64,000 nucleotides of DNA from Paenibacillus sp. cl123 (GTDB taxonomy: Bacteria; Bacillota; Bacilli; Paenibacillales; NBRC-103111), in NCBI RefSeq assembly GCF_900101595.1, contig NZ_FMYY01000003.1:1-64000 (forward strand), given 5' to 3'. Position numbers and translations under genes: made by a program. Below the pieces are notes generated by a model. It was not told where the DNA came from and did not search any database. It saw only the letters and a program-made list of their open reading frames with translations. Of this stretch, positions 1 to 9,071 are shown in pieces. How positions within the stretch are numbered: the first letter of the stretch is position 1; each line of letters starts with the position of its first letter.

Positions 1-2534
1 TACGTGCCGCTTGACGGGACATCCAAACTGTACTCCACATAGTCGTTGACCCCGTTGGCATCCAGCTTGTTTCCTGCCCCGTTGGAGCTTTGAGAATCCG
101 TAAAATCGGCCTGGACGGCGCCCGATGCGGTGGTCGGCAAATCTTCCGCCTCGTACAGAGTCGGCGACAGATTGAATTTTGCTTTAAAGGTTTTCCCCTT
201 TGCTCCGCTGACATTGACAGAAAATTTGATCGTCGGGCTAAGCTGAGAAACGGTGATTCCCGCATCGGCCGATATTGTGCCAAATGCCCGTTTGGCGATC
301 TCAATAGTGATGCTGCCTGTGTTCACTTGCGTCGGGTCGGATACGGACACTTCGATATCCGAGCCAGCGTTTTCCTTTGTCATAACAGACGCTTTCGAAT
401 CGCTGGTAATGATGCCTGCCGTATGGCCGCTGGTCCAGAAATTAGCGGCTGTGATGTTCAAGTTCTTTTCCCTTACGGCTTGAACATTTGTGGAATTTTC
501 CAGTACGGTGATATGAGGATTTGCCGCATAGCTGCTCACTTGCGCGCTTGTTTTGCCGGGCAGCAGCACATACGAGTAATCCGCATTCGTCGGATTAGTG
601 CCATGATCCAACCACAGGGTGGCGTAATTGCCGGTGATGGGAGCGGTGGAAGAGGAGCTTCTTCCGTCGATATCGCGCCATTTGCCCGTTCTGGCTTCTC
701 GCAGTCCTTTCAGCGTCGTCCCTCCAGGGAAATAGTAGCCGATATCCGACCCGGCCGCATTGCCTGCCAGATGAACCCAGTTCACGCCTGTCATCGTTTC
801 CGACCAACCGAGCGCAGTGGACTTGGCGGTTCCGTTCACCGTCAATGCGTTATTGCCGCTGCTGGTTAGTTTGCGGTTCTCAACGGTCGTCTCCACCTTG
901 CGGGGGGTGCCGTCCCAGCCGTTGCCGGTCTGGCCCGTAGTCGTGATCCCGGAACCAAGCGCCACCACTTCGTCGTCGAACATAAACCAGGACTTATTAG
1001 CAGTCAAATTGGTGTCGTTAATATCGGCGGCCATGCCGGAAATCCCGTAGAGCCCCAGAATGGAGGTGCCGCCCACCCAGCTTCTCGAGCTCAAATAGCT
1101 TTTGCCGCTGGAGTTGGATCTCGTAAGCGTATCTTCCGTCGTCCCTGGAAGACGATACGGATTCACGGTCGGCCAGAAATTATCCGTGTATTGAGAGATA
1201 TCGTTATTGTACAAATACGTCATGCCGTCGCCGGTGTACCAGCCTTTCAAATTCTCGCCATTGATGGATTCATAATTATAGATGCGGCTCGACGACATGT
1301 TGACAGCAAAGCCGAACCCCGGACGCAGATGAACCGCTTGGTCCATTCTGGGGTACTGCTTGTGTTTGATTAACTCTCCGCGAGAGGTGGCATTCGCATC
1401 GATTTCCTTGGCCAAAAGAATCATATTGATCGGAGCGTAAGTGAAGAAGTCTCTGTACGTATTTGTATTAATCCAATATTTCACCATGCTGCGGAACGCG
1501 GCTTTATCCGCTGCCGGAGCCGATTGCGACAGGCGAATGATCGCCTTGATCGCACTGACGCCGGTGTCGTGGTCCTGGGCATAGGAACGGGATATATTTC
1601 TGCCTCTCGACATATCCATCATCGCGCCTTTGTAGATCAGCGGCTCAAACGAATCGTATACCCAGTCGTAGGCATTCTGCTTGCCGGTATGGGTCACGGC
1701 CCATGTGGAGCCGCTAAGCAAATACATCAAATTGCCAATATCCGTAATCAATGCCGTGCCGTAACCCCCGTTATAAGGGTGCTTTTCATGCTGAATAAAC
1801 GATCCGTCCGTATAAAATCCGTCTCCCGAGTTCACATAAGCAAACAGCGGACTGAGCCCGTCCCGAGCGGCGATCATTTTTGCCGCATCCTTCACGATGA
1901 TGCCGCGTACGGCGATGATCGTGCATTCCCAAGCCCGGTTCGCGCCGGTCATGCTGACAGAAGGCTGAAACTTATTGACGGCAGTCATATAATTGGTAAT
2001 TTGAGCCGGAGACAAGTTATCGTACAGCATCACAACCGTATCATTGAGGTTTAACGGCACGCCGATTTCCCAATCCCACCAATTGCCGTATTTCGTCACG
2101 GATTCGTTGTATCGGTTCGTATATATCCAATCCAGGGCGGTTTTGATATCCGCCAGCAGCGCTGCGCTGTTGTGAAGCGACGAACCGGTTGTCGCATACG
2201 CAAGCGCCATAAGCTTGATCCGGCCATAGGCCGTTGTAATTTGGCTGGAATCCGTCGTGCTGGTCAGATCGCTCCACAGGTAAGTGCCCGGCGTCTTGTC
2301 CATGGAGCTCCAGTGGGTATTGGCCGTAGCGGTGATGGCAGTTATTTTACCGGCAATATCCGGGTCCAGCGGGTTGTAGGCCGTTCCGCCGGTTATCATT
2401 TCCTTCCATCTGGCCCTCAAGTCATCAAACTCATCTGCCGCTGAAGCCTGATTTACAAAGAACGAGTTGATGGACATAAGCAACATAAGCGTCAATGTAA
2501 CCATGCTCCCAAGCCGCTTTATTTTTTTTGACAA
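1..2534 (-). CDS. Secreted PL8 polysaccharide lyase (hyaluronate/chondroitin/xanthan lyase family), 3' end beyond window
   Basis: One frame stays open on the minus strand from 2534 to base 1, giving 844 codons with no stop. The start is TTG at 2534, eight bases after an AAGGAGG ribosome site. An ATG five bases upstream is in another frame and stops after six codons. Residues 1-32 form a signal peptide ending ASA. The PL8 catalytic set is visible: N199 (GANRAWE), H249 and Y258 (nine apart, as in pneumococcal hyaluronate lyase) and R310/R312 (SRGRNISR), plus an aromatic patch NWWDW near 151-155. Near residue 790 a YEAEDL motif opens what looks like a carbohydrate-binding beta-sandwich, cut by the edge. 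PL8 enzymes cleave uronic-acid polymers by beta-elimination outside the cell. The exact polymer cannot be told from sequence. The GH88 and GH105 genes in the window would process its unsaturated products. Confidence 0.93.
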   Translation of the reverse strand, partial: MSKKIKRLGSMVTLTLMLLMSINSFFVNQASAADEFDDLRARWKEMITGGTAYNPLDPDIAGKITAITATANTHWSSMDKTPGTYLWSDLTSTTDSSQITTAYGRIKLMALAYATTGSSLHNSAALLADIKTALDWIYTNRYNESVTKYGNWWDWEIGVPLNLNDTVVMLYDNLSPAQITNYMTAVNKFQPSVSMTGANRAWECTIIAVRGIIVKDAAKMIAARDGLSPLFAYVNSGDGFYTDGSFIQHEKHPYNGGYGTALITDIGNLMYLLSGSTWAVTHTGKQNAYDWVYDSFEPLIYKGAMMDMSRGRNISRSYAQDHDTGVSAIKAIIRLSQSAPAADKAAFRSMVKYWINTNTYRDFFTYAPINMILLAKEIDANATSRGELIKHKQYPRMDQAVHLRPGFGFAVNMSSSRIYNYESINGENLKGWYTGDGMTYLYNNDISQYTDNFWPTVNPYRLPGTTEDTLTRSNSSGKSYLSSRSWVGGTSILGLYGISGMAADINDTNLTANKSWFMFDDEVVALGSGITTTGQTGNGWDGTPRKVETTVENRKLTSSGNNALTVNGTAKSTALGWSETMTGVNWVHLAGNAAGSDIGYYFPGGTTLKGLREARTGKWRDIDGRSSSSTAPITGNYATLWLDHGTNPTNADYSYVLLPGKTSAQVSSYAANPHITVLENSTNVQAVREKNLNITAANFWTSGHTAGIITSDSKASVMTKENAGSDIEVSVSDPTQVNTGSITIEIAKRAFGTISADAGITVSQLSPTIKFSVNVSGAKGKTFKAKFNLSPTLYEAEDLPTTASGAVQADFTDSQSSNGAGNKLDANGVNDYVEYSLDVPSSGT

Positions 2535-2563
2535 CTCATACTCCTCCTTTGATCGTTGAAATT

Positions 2564-2577
2564 TTAAAGCGCTTGCA
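2564..2577 (-). promoter_or_regulatory. Candidate CcpA cre site upstream of the PL8 lyase
   Basis: On the minus strand the sequence TGCAAGCGCTTTAA fits the catabolite-response element pattern (TGNAARCGNTTNNN), with a perfect AAGCGCTT core. It lies 30 bases upstream of the TTG start of the lyase, where bound CcpA would block transcription. Carbon catabolite repression of a secreted lyase is expected. Binding is inferred. Confidence 0.6.
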
Positions 2578-2855
2578 AATTTGTTGTTTCCGATTAGCAG
2601 GAATCTCTCCTCCTCCATCCATAAGGTTCTCCGGGTTCATCCGGGAGTCTATGAAACAGCTTCATCATACAGACAAGCGAATGTTTCCGATAGAGGACAG
2701 GTTTTTGATTTCTGGTTCATTTGTATACAAATAGGGAAAACAGAAAACTTGGCGCGCCCCATCAGGTTGGGGAAACGTTCAGCCCTTACATTCAATGAAG
2801 GATGTGAAAGGTTCTGGTATTTATTGGACGTATACAAAATAATCTGGGTGACTTG

Positions 2856-2904
2856 TGTCGAAAAGGACGAAATATAGTCGAAATTTAGGGAAAATTTGGT
2901 CGAA
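2856..2904 (+). promoter_or_regulatory. Three phased Spo0A-box-like repeats
   Basis: TGTCGAA at 2856 is a perfect match to the 0A box. AGTCGAA at 2876 and GGTCGAA at 2898 each differ by one base. The spacing of 20 and 22 bp puts them on one face of the helix. They lie just upstream of the candidate promoter for the NlpC/P60 gene. Control by Spo0A or another response regulator is inferred. Confidence 0.35.
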
Positions 2905-2919
2905 ATGGTTGCGCAATCA

Positions 2920-2948
2920 TTGAAAGAGCGGACCGCCCATGCTAGTCT
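2920..2948 (+). promoter_or_regulatory. Candidate sigma-A promoter for the riboswitch/NlpC-P60 transcript
   Basis: TTGAAA (2920-2925), a 17-bp spacer and an extended -10 (TGC followed by TAGTCT, 2943-2948). It would start the transcript just before the riboswitch. The -10 hexamer is weak but the TG extension compensates. Confidence 0.45.
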
Positions 2949-2956
2949 AATAAAAA

Positions 2957-3079
2957 AATGGCCGAATCCTATTCAGCATAAGAATGGGTACGGGGGATGA
3001 TTTACCTGGGGTGAATGTTCGTTTTTTGCGAACTAGGGAGCTACCTCTTCCGAATCCGTCAACTAACCTCGAAGGCTGC
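2957..3079 (+). promoter_or_regulatory. Cyclic di-AMP riboswitch (ydaO-yuaA leader)
   Basis: The conserved blocks of the ydaO motif occur in order: a GGCCGAATCC-type 5' strand, ACGGGGGA (2990-2997), GGGGTGAAT (3008-3016), TAGGG (3034-3038), then CCGAATCCGTCA and CTAACCTCG ending with an AAGGC closing strand at 3072-3076. ydaO riboswitches bind c-di-AMP and usually turn off cell-wall hydrolase and osmolyte genes, which fits the NlpC/P60 gene that follows. The closing P1 strand abuts the AGGAGG ribosome site at 3080-3085 with no room for a separate terminator hairpin, so translational control is possible (inference). Confidence 0.88.
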
Positions 3080-3092
3080 AGGAGGAATCTGA

Positions 3093-3950
3093 TTGAACCG
3101 TTTTTTCAAAACGCTTGTTTTATCGTGCGCCGTTTCCGCTATCGGGCTGGTAGCCGGTTATGAAGCTCCTGCCGCATATGCGGCATCGACTGAAGTGAAA
3201 GTACAAGTGAATGACAGCCTGATCCAGTTTCCGGATGCACAGCCTTTTATCGACACGGCCAATACGCTGCAGATTCCTCTGCGCTTGCTCGTCGAAAATC
3301 TTGGATACGGGATAGAGTGGAGCAAGGAAGCCGATATCGTCAAAGTCACCTTGGCCAATGAAGAACGCACCATCGTTCTCCAAACCGGGGATAATCACGC
3401 TGTTGTCGACGGCAAGCAGGTGACGATGGATGCGCCGGCACAATTTTCGCAAGGCCGGGTTTATCTCCCGCTCCGTTTTGTGTCCGAAACGTTCGGTTAC
3501 CGGGTTCAGTGGGATTCCAATAACCGCATAGCCATCATTAATGAAGACGGCCAATATCACGCGCCTGCCTGGTACAAGCCGAAGCCTGCGCCTCCCGTCG
3601 TGCAAAGCGCCTATCAATACCTGGGCACTCCGTATGTATATGGCGGACAATCGACCAAAGGGTTTGACTGCTCGGGTTTCGTTCGCTATGTATATCAGCT
3701 TCACGGGATTTCACTGCCAAGAACCTCGGTGGATATGTATGATTACGCGGGTCAGGACGTGACGAACTTGCAGGAGGGCGACCTGGTATTTTTCGCAGAG
3801 AAAAATAAAACGTCGCATGTGGGGATTTACTTGGGCAACGGCCAGTTTATTTCGGCCGCTTCTTCTTCGGGCGTCTCCGTCGCCAGCATAACGACCGGCT
3901 ACTGGGGCAAGCGCTACGTCGGAGCCAAGCGGGTTACAACCGTTTCCTGA
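3093..3950 (+). CDS. Secreted NlpC/P60 cell-wall endopeptidase with copper-amine-oxidase-N-like domain
   Basis: A 285-residue exported protein. The start is TTG at 3093, seven bases after AGGAGG. Residues 1-30 are a signal peptide (AYA|AST). Residues 35-150 match the copper amine oxidase N-terminal-like domain common in Paenibacillus surface proteins, with its PLRLLVENLGY and PLRFVSETFGY repeats. Residues 168-282 form an NlpC/P60 domain with catalytic C193 (FDCSGF) and H242 (SHVGIYLG). The usual third polar residue position reads Ser (FISA). The family cuts peptidoglycan stem peptides. The c-di-AMP riboswitch in the leader and Spo0A-like boxes further upstream suggest control by cell-wall and osmotic status. 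It is monocistronic, ending at a strong terminator. Confidence 0.93.
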   Translation: MNRFFKTLVLSCAVSAIGLVAGYEAPAAYAASTEVKVQVNDSLIQFPDAQPFIDTANTLQIPLRLLVENLGYGIEWSKEADIVKVTLANEERTIVLQTGDNHAVVDGKQVTMDAPAQFSQGRVYLPLRFVSETFGYRVQWDSNNRIAIINEDGQYHAPAWYKPKPAPPVVQSAYQYLGTPYVYGGQSTKGFDCSGFVRYVYQLHGISLPRTSVDMYDYAGQDVTNLQEGDLVFFAEKNKTSHVGIYLGNGQFISAASSSGVSVASITTGYWGKRYVGAKRVTTVS

Positions 3951-3994
3951 TGGTAACTTAATGGTAAACGATAAGAACTTATATAAAGATCACG

Positions 3995-4021
3995 AAAAGC
4001 TCCTTTCAGGAGCTTTTTTTT
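3995..4021 (+). terminator. Rho-independent terminator after NlpC/P60 gene
   Basis: The stem AAAAGCTCCT/AGGAGCTTTT with a TTC loop is followed by an unbroken T run to 4021. Confidence 0.9.
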
Positions 4022-4153
4022 GTTCAAGTCTCACTCCACGGGCATGTTTACCTTGATATAGTAGTTTTTACCCTGCATTTCATCGCATGAAACAATCTGT
4101 TGCGGCGTTCAGCCGATTGGTGCTGGCCTGCTGCGGCTAAGTCACCGGACGGC

Positions 4154-5080
4154 CTACAGCAGGCCGTGCGTTGCCCGGTACTGCGTAGGCGTCCGCCCAA
4201 CCTCACGCTTGAACGTGTGACAGAAATGGGAGACATCCTGAAAGCCTGACGCTGCTGCGATTTCGATAATCGGCAGCCGGGTTGTTTGCAGCAGTTCTTT
4301 GGCTTTGTTCAGCCGGTAAGTGACGACGAACCCGTTCAGCGTAGCCCCGGTGTGGCGCTTAAACAGCAAAAAGAGATGCGAGCGGGACAGGTTGAAGTGC
4401 CGGCACAGCCGGTCGGCCGGCAGCGGCTCGCGGTAATGCTCCATCAGATAGGCGAGAATACGCTCGATCAGCTGCTTATGGTCCCGGGAAGCGTCGCTCG
4501 GGGGCAGCGGTTCCGCGCGGCCCGTATGCCGGTTCAGATCGGCGAACAGCTTCAGCAACAAGCTTTTGACCATAAGAGGATATCCGGGGCTGCGCAGCTT
4601 CTGCTCCAGTTCCAGCTGGGTCAGCGTTTCCTGAACAATCAGCAGCCGCTGGGCGTCCAGCCGGCGATATTTGGCATGCTGGCCGGGTTCCGGCAGCCAG
4701 GGGCGCATCCAGACCGAGATCGCTTCATCCTGCTCGCCAAGACTGTTCAAGTAACTTTCCTCCACTGCGAGCACAAAACGATGAAACGGCACATCGGCCG
4801 CAGGTCGGGAAATATGCAGAGCGTTCGGGCGCACCGCGATCCAGGCGCCCGGGCCGAGGTCGTACAGCTTGCCGCCCGCTATGTAGCTGCCGGTCCCGCT
4901 GAGACACAGATACAGCTCGAATCCCGAGTGGGAGTGGAACTGGCGCTGATGCAGCATGCTCGCTCTGAATGTGCAGTTGACCGGAAATGCCGAGAGAGAA
5001 GCATTCGTCACCTCATCCTCCCAGATCTGCTCTTCTTGATCCATACTCCCGAAGGAAGGCGGTAAGCTCGTATTGTCCAT
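4154..5080 (-). CDS. AraC-family transcriptional regulator with N-terminal cupin sensor
   Basis: A 308-residue protein with ATG at 5080, ten bases after AGGAGG. Residues 45-125 read as a cupin-type ligand pocket (HSHSGFELYLCLSGTGSY, then GPGAWIAVRP). The last 100 residues are a two-helix-turn-helix AraC domain (ADRLCRHFNLSRSHLFLLFKRHTG, IIEIAAASGFQDVSHFCHTFKREVGRTPTQYR). It is divergent from the GH105 gene with 190 bp between them, so it probably senses an oligosaccharide or a related sugar and controls that gene. The ligand cannot be told from sequence. Confidence 0.9.
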   Translation of the reverse strand: MDNTSLPPSFGSMDQEEQIWEDEVTNASLSAFPVNCTFRASMLHQRQFHSHSGFELYLCLSGTGSYIAGGKLYDLGPGAWIAVRPNALHISRPAADVPFHRFVLAVEESYLNSLGEQDEAISVWMRPWLPEPGQHAKYRRLDAQRLLIVQETLTQLELEQKLRSPGYPLMVKSLLLKLFADLNRHTGRAEPLPPSDASRDHKQLIERILAYLMEHYREPLPADRLCRHFNLSRSHLFLLFKRHTGATLNGFVVTYRLNKAKELLQTTRLPIIEIAAASGFQDVSHFCHTFKREVGRTPTQYRATHGLL

Positions 5081-5271
5081 ATCTTGACCTCCTCATGCGC
5101 TGCCGCTGCGTCAGCGAGCCGGCTGTGAGTTCAGTATATCAGATAATTGCAGACGATTCCCCAATTCACCGTGGCATATAAGCCAAGAAAACGTCTGTTT
5201 TTTCCTGTAAAGTAACTTTAAGACTGCAAAGCAGCTTACTCAATCGCCATACGAAATGGAGGCAGGGATTC

Positions 5272-6330
5272 ATGGACAACAGCGTGTCGAAAGCGGATCT
5301 TCAACAGACGGCGAGCCGCATCTGCGCTTATATGCTGGAAGATCATCGGGGCAATTGGGGAATGGATATTCACGAGTGGGATTGGGTGCCGGGTGTAGGC
5401 GTCATTGCGATTCTGTCTTATTACGAAGCGACGCGGCTTCCGCAGACGCTGGAGGCTCTGACGCGATGGACGGCGGACAATTTGCATAAAGCCGAGAAGC
5501 AGAAAGTGATCAATTCGGCAGCTCCGTTCGCCATCTTCCCGGAGCTGTACCGGCAGACCGGCGACCCGTTGCTGCTGCAGACAGCTGCTCGGATCGGCGA
5601 CTGGATGCTGACCGAGGCTCCGCGCACGAGGGAGGGCGCCTGGGAGCATACCGTCACCGAGAACGCCAGCTTTCCGGAGCAAGTATGGGCGGATACGGTG
5701 TTTATGGCCGTCCTGTTTATGGCGAGGCTGGGACGGCTTACGGGAGACTCCCGCTATACCGGCGAAGCGCTGCGCCAGCTGGAGCTGCATCTGAAGCTTC
5801 TGCAGGAGGAGTCAACCGGCGTCCTGTTCCATGGCTGGAACTGTATGGAGGGCAACCATATGTCGGGGGCGCGATGGGCTCGCGCCAATGCATGGGTCGC
5901 CTTGGCGGCGCCGATGATTCTGGAGGAGCTCGCGGACCTCAAGACTGTGCCTGCGGGAGTGAAGGAGCGGTATGCCAAGTTGATGCGCGGGCTGATCCGT
6001 TTTCAACGCGCAGACGGCATGTGGTCCACGGTCCTGGATCGGCCGGATTTTTATGCGGAAACGTCCGGAACGGCCGGCATCGCCTGCGGAATATGGAAAG
6101 CCGTCAGGCTGAATCTGCTTGAGGAGGACTGCACGGAAGCGGCCGATCGGGCGCTGAAGGCCGTGCTCGGAACCGTGCTTCCTTCCGGGGAGGTGACAGG
6201 CGTGTCAAGCGGAACGCCGGTGATGCCGACGATTGAGGCTTACAATCATATCCCCTTGCATGCGACGCTGTATGGGCAGGGGCTTGCGTTGATGCTGCTG
6301 GCGGAGAAGCTTAGCCAGAGTGGAGGCTAG
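5272..6330 (+). CDS. GH105-family unsaturated (rhamno)galacturonyl/glucuronyl hydrolase
   Basis: A 352-residue cytoplasmic protein with no signal peptide, an (alpha/alpha)6 barrel of the YteR/YesR family. D141 in QVWADTVFMA aligns with the catalytic Asp of B. subtilis YteR (D143). The FHGWN motif at 186-190 and the WARANAW motif at 202-208 are family landmarks, although most relatives read WARGNGW. The enzyme hydrates the 4,5-double bond of unsaturated uronyl ends made by lyases and so opens the ring. Together with the PL8 gene and the GH88 gene it indicates intracellular clearing of lyase products. Divergent from the AraC regulator, single gene, followed by a hairpin. Confidence 0.88.
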   Translation: MDNSVSKADLQQTASRICAYMLEDHRGNWGMDIHEWDWVPGVGVIAILSYYEATRLPQTLEALTRWTADNLHKAEKQKVINSAAPFAIFPELYRQTGDPLLLQTAARIGDWMLTEAPRTREGAWEHTVTENASFPEQVWADTVFMAVLFMARLGRLTGDSRYTGEALRQLELHLKLLQEESTGVLFHGWNCMEGNHMSGARWARANAWVALAAPMILEELADLKTVPAGVKERYAKLMRGLIRFQRADGMWSTVLDRPDFYAETSGTAGIACGIWKAVRLNLLEEDCTEAADRALKAVLGTVLPSGEVTGVSSGTPVMPTIEAYNHIPLHATLYGQGLALMLLAEKLSQSGG

Positions 6331-6414
6331 GGGAGGAGAAGGGCGGCCTTTCGCCCCAATGTTCGGGACCGTCTACAGCTCTGCCCCTTGGTCCGCCGGC
6401 CCTTGGGCCGAATC

Positions 6415-6466
6415 GAAGAAGCAGCCTTCCAAACCCCTGCCTGGGGTGCGGAAGGCTGCTTCTTTA
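6415..6466 (+). terminator. Hairpin terminator between convergent GH105 and DJ-1/PfpI genes
   Basis: GAAGAAGCAGCCTTCC pairs with GGAAGGCTGCTTCTTT around a loop of about 19 bases. The T run is short. It can serve both converging transcripts. Confidence 0.7.
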
Positions 6467-6521
6467 CGGCTGAGCCGCGCGTCCGGGCGCCGCCCGCATA
6501 ACGAGCTGCGCCGGTCGCAGT

Positions 6522-7049
6522 CTAGCGCTGGCTGACGGTAGAGCGCAGCTTGTTCAAGGTTTCGCGGATGAAGGCGGGCTCGTCCTTGGGCGTGCGGGAT
6601 GTGATGAGATTGCCGTCCACGCAAACCTCCTGATCGACGAAGGTCGCGCCGGCATTTTTCAGATCATCCTGCAGAGGCGGATAGCTGGTCAGCGTTTTCC
6701 CGCTTGCGATGCCCGCGCTGATCAGAATCTGCGGTCCGTGGCAAATCGCCGAGATCGGCTTGTCCTGCTTGTTCATCTCCTGCACGAATTGCAGGATGTC
6801 CGGATCGAGACGGAGCCCCTCGGGAGAGGAGCCGCCCGGAATGACGACCGCATCGAATTGCTCGGCCTTCACATCCTTGATGGAAGCGTCCGTCGTATAG
6901 GTGGCCTGCTTCTGCTTGCCCGTCAGCTTCTCGCCTTTTTTCAATCCGATGATCACCGCATCATGACCGGCAAGCTTAATCGCCTCGTAAGGCTTTTGCA
7001 TTTCGGAATCCTCGAATTGATCGGCCAGCAGAAAAGCAACCTTTTTCAT
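6522..7049 (-). CDS. DJ-1/PfpI family protein (type 1 glutamine-amidotransferase-like)
   Basis: A 175-residue protein, the usual length for PfpI/YfkM-type proteins. The nucleophile elbow AICHGPQ gives C103 followed by H104, and the FEDSE motif near residue 12-16 supplies the partner Glu. Members act as stress proteins, with reported chaperone, protease or deglycase-type activity. Substrates are debated, so no reaction is assigned. The start ATG at 7049 follows AAGGAG. It is probably a single gene on the minus strand. Confidence 0.92.
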   Translation of the reverse strand: MKKVAFLLADQFEDSEMQKPYEAIKLAGHDAVIIGLKKGEKLTGKQKQATYTTDASIKDVKAEQFDAVVIPGGSSPEGLRLDPDILQFVQEMNKQDKPISAICHGPQILISAGIASGKTLTSYPPLQDDLKNAGATFVDQEVCVDGNLITSRTPKDEPAFIRETLNKLRSTVSQR

Positions 7050-7122
7050 TCCAATCCACTCCTTCTGTAGAAAATGACTTGCGTCACTAGTACCTTACCC
7101 TATTTCGTGTCCAAGTAATCCG

Positions 7123-9039
7123 CTAGTTTTCGTACGGGAAGGAGAAGATGCCGCTCATCCGGTATTTATCCGTTATTTCGCTCCAGCCGCTGTCCCTGAG
7201 CTCCAGGGGAGCCGGGCATACGGCGAACATATGGCCGTCGAATCTATACAGCTGAGGCTTGCGCCCTCCGGTCTCCGCCGCATGCCGCTCAGCAGCCGCA
7301 AGCTCCGGAGAGTCGGACGTATCCGCGGCGAACGGATGGCGGCGATGCGGTCTGTAGTACACATAATAGTCCAGTCCGTAAGCAGCCCAATCGTCTATGC
7401 GCCGCTCCAGGTCATCCAGCAGAGCCTGTCGTTCATCCCGCCGGAGCAGCTTCTGCATCGACCTGGTCGCGAACATCTGATAGAGGATCGGGGAGATGTT
7501 TTTGGCCACGGTATCGAGCAGCAGCGTCTCCTCCTCCAGCAGCGGGCTTCCCGTCTCCAGCAGGATCAGCAGCCCCAGCGGGTAGGGGTCCTCGCGGCGG
7601 ACCCGCTCGCTGGCAACGGCCAGCGGCGCAATGACGCAGCAGTTGGTCGTCTCCTGCCCGAGCCAGGCGATGGCGCGAGGGGGGAGCAGGCGCTCGGCGC
7701 CTTTGCCCGTGTAGTCGCATAGCAGCTGCCGCTCCAGCAGCGCAGGGGGCAGCTCGTCCAGCCGCATGACGACGCGGCCCTTTGGCTCCGCTGCCTGCAT
7801 GCCGCCAGGCTCCGCTGCCGATTGCGTACAGGCGAGCCCCGTGTGCTCCGTCACAATATAGCCGTCGTCTTCCCGCAGACAGAGCAGCGCTTTGCGTACG
7901 CCGAAAGCAAGACGAAGCGCTTTGACGGTAAAGTAGCAAAGCTCCTCCGGCGTGCCCGATTCGTTGACATTGCCGACCAGACGGTTCAGATTGAGCAGAA
8001 GCCGGAGCTTTTTCTCTGCGCTTGAGCGCTCCCGGTTGGCCTCGGCGAAGAGGTTGGCATTGGACAAGGCGATCAGGCTGGAGTTCGCAAGCGACTCGAC
8101 AAGCTCAAAGGTCGAGTCATCATATTTGCGTTCATCGTTCACCGGTTTGCTGAGCGTAACCATGCCGACGATCTGCCGATTAACGATAAGGATGACGTAT
8201 TCCGCCTCCAGCTGCTTCAGCTGCTCCACATGAACGAACAAATCCTCCAGCCGGCTCCGGTCGCGCTCCATATGCAGCACGATCGGTCCCGCATATTCGC
8301 TCGTGCGCAGCTCGAACTCTCCGTGATACTGCGTATAAGCCAGCACATTGCGAAATCCCGTGATCCGCAGCCTGCCGCTCAGTGGGTCTACGACCCCGAA
8401 GGCTGTCACCTGGCTTGCGGTCACTTCGCTGAATACGTCGGTCGCGATCGCATACAGGCTGGACAGCGACATCTCCGAGAGCAGCACCTTCGTGCTCTGG
8501 TTGATGGCGAACAGATTGAAATTTTTCTGATCCAGCTTGTGGTTGGATGCCCGCAGCTGCGCCAGATGGAGGCTGTTCTCCAGCGAGTTGTTGATCAGGC
8601 GCATCAGCGTATTGGACATGGTCAGATCGCTGCTGGAGAAATGCCCGTCGATATTGCCGTTCGAGAGGATGAAGCCGTGCAGCTTGTCATCCACCATCAG
8701 CGGCATCAGCCATTTGACCTCGAAGCTCGCCAGATCCCTTGGCTCCAGGAAATGCTCGAAGCCCCGGGTCATCGTATGTCCGCGGAAAAGCGCAAGCCGC
8801 TTCAAGCTGTCCGTATCCGCGATGGCGTATTCTCCCGTGATATGCGGGTAAAGCCGCTTTTGCCTAAGAACGAACCGTCTGCCGTCGTGAATGAAGAGGG
8901 CGGAGGCGTTCAGCGTCAAAATCTCATTGACGAATTCGAAGGAATAATGCGAGAGCTGTTCCGTATCGAAGCGCTGAGTAAAGAACTCGATGGCATGTAA
9001 AAGTCCCTCGAACCGGTACGACATGCCGGGATAATCCAT
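7123..9039 (-). CDS. Multi-GAF-domain protein of unknown output
   Basis: A 638-residue soluble protein with no catalytic output domain that I can recognise. Three GAF-like segments can be traced, around residues 20-165, 190-335 (LSSLYAIATDVFSEVTASQVTAFGVVDPLSG) and 355-530, joined by helical linkers (LANSSLIALSNANLFAEANRERSSAEKKLRLLLNLN-type signalling helix). It begins 33 bases after the end of the FapA-like gene and has its own GAGGAGG site, so the two are probably one operon. GAF domains bind small ligands such as cyclic nucleotides. The lack of kinase, GGDEF or HTH output suggests action by protein contact, possibly with the FapA-like partner (inference). Confidence 0.75.
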   Translation of the reverse strand: MDYPGMSYRFEGLLHAIEFFTQRFDTEQLSHYSFEFVNEILTLNASALFIHDGRRFVLRQKRLYPHITGEYAIADTDSLKRLALFRGHTMTRGFEHFLEPRDLASFEVKWLMPLMVDDKLHGFILSNGNIDGHFSSSDLTMSNTLMRLINNSLENSLHLAQLRASNHKLDQKNFNLFAINQSTKVLLSEMSLSSLYAIATDVFSEVTASQVTAFGVVDPLSGRLRITGFRNVLAYTQYHGEFELRTSEYAGPIVLHMERDRSRLEDLFVHVEQLKQLEAEYVILIVNRQIVGMVTLSKPVNDERKYDDSTFELVESLANSSLIALSNANLFAEANRERSSAEKKLRLLLNLNRLVGNVNESGTPEELCYFTVKALRLAFGVRKALLCLREDDGYIVTEHTGLACTQSAAEPGGMQAAEPKGRVVMRLDELPPALLERQLLCDYTGKGAERLLPPRAIAWLGQETTNCCVIAPLAVASERVRREDPYPLGLLILLETGSPLLEEETLLLDTVAKNISPILYQMFATRSMQKLLRRDERQALLDDLERRIDDWAAYGLDYYVYYRPHRRHPFAADTSDSPELAAAERHAAETGGRKPQLYRFDGHMFAVCPAPLELRDSGWSEITDKYRMSGIFSFPYEN

Positions 9040-9071
9040 AGGCTCTGCGTCCTCCTCGTGTTGACTGTGGC

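Noticed and set aside
90-869. Plus-strand open frame of 259 codons at the left edge
   Set aside because: It is antisense to the PL8 lyase, has no ribosome site and no family likeness. The minus frame carries the catalytic motifs.
2581-2877. 98-codon open frame between the lyase and riboswitch
   Set aside because: No ribosome site and no family likeness; it overlaps the regulatory boxes.
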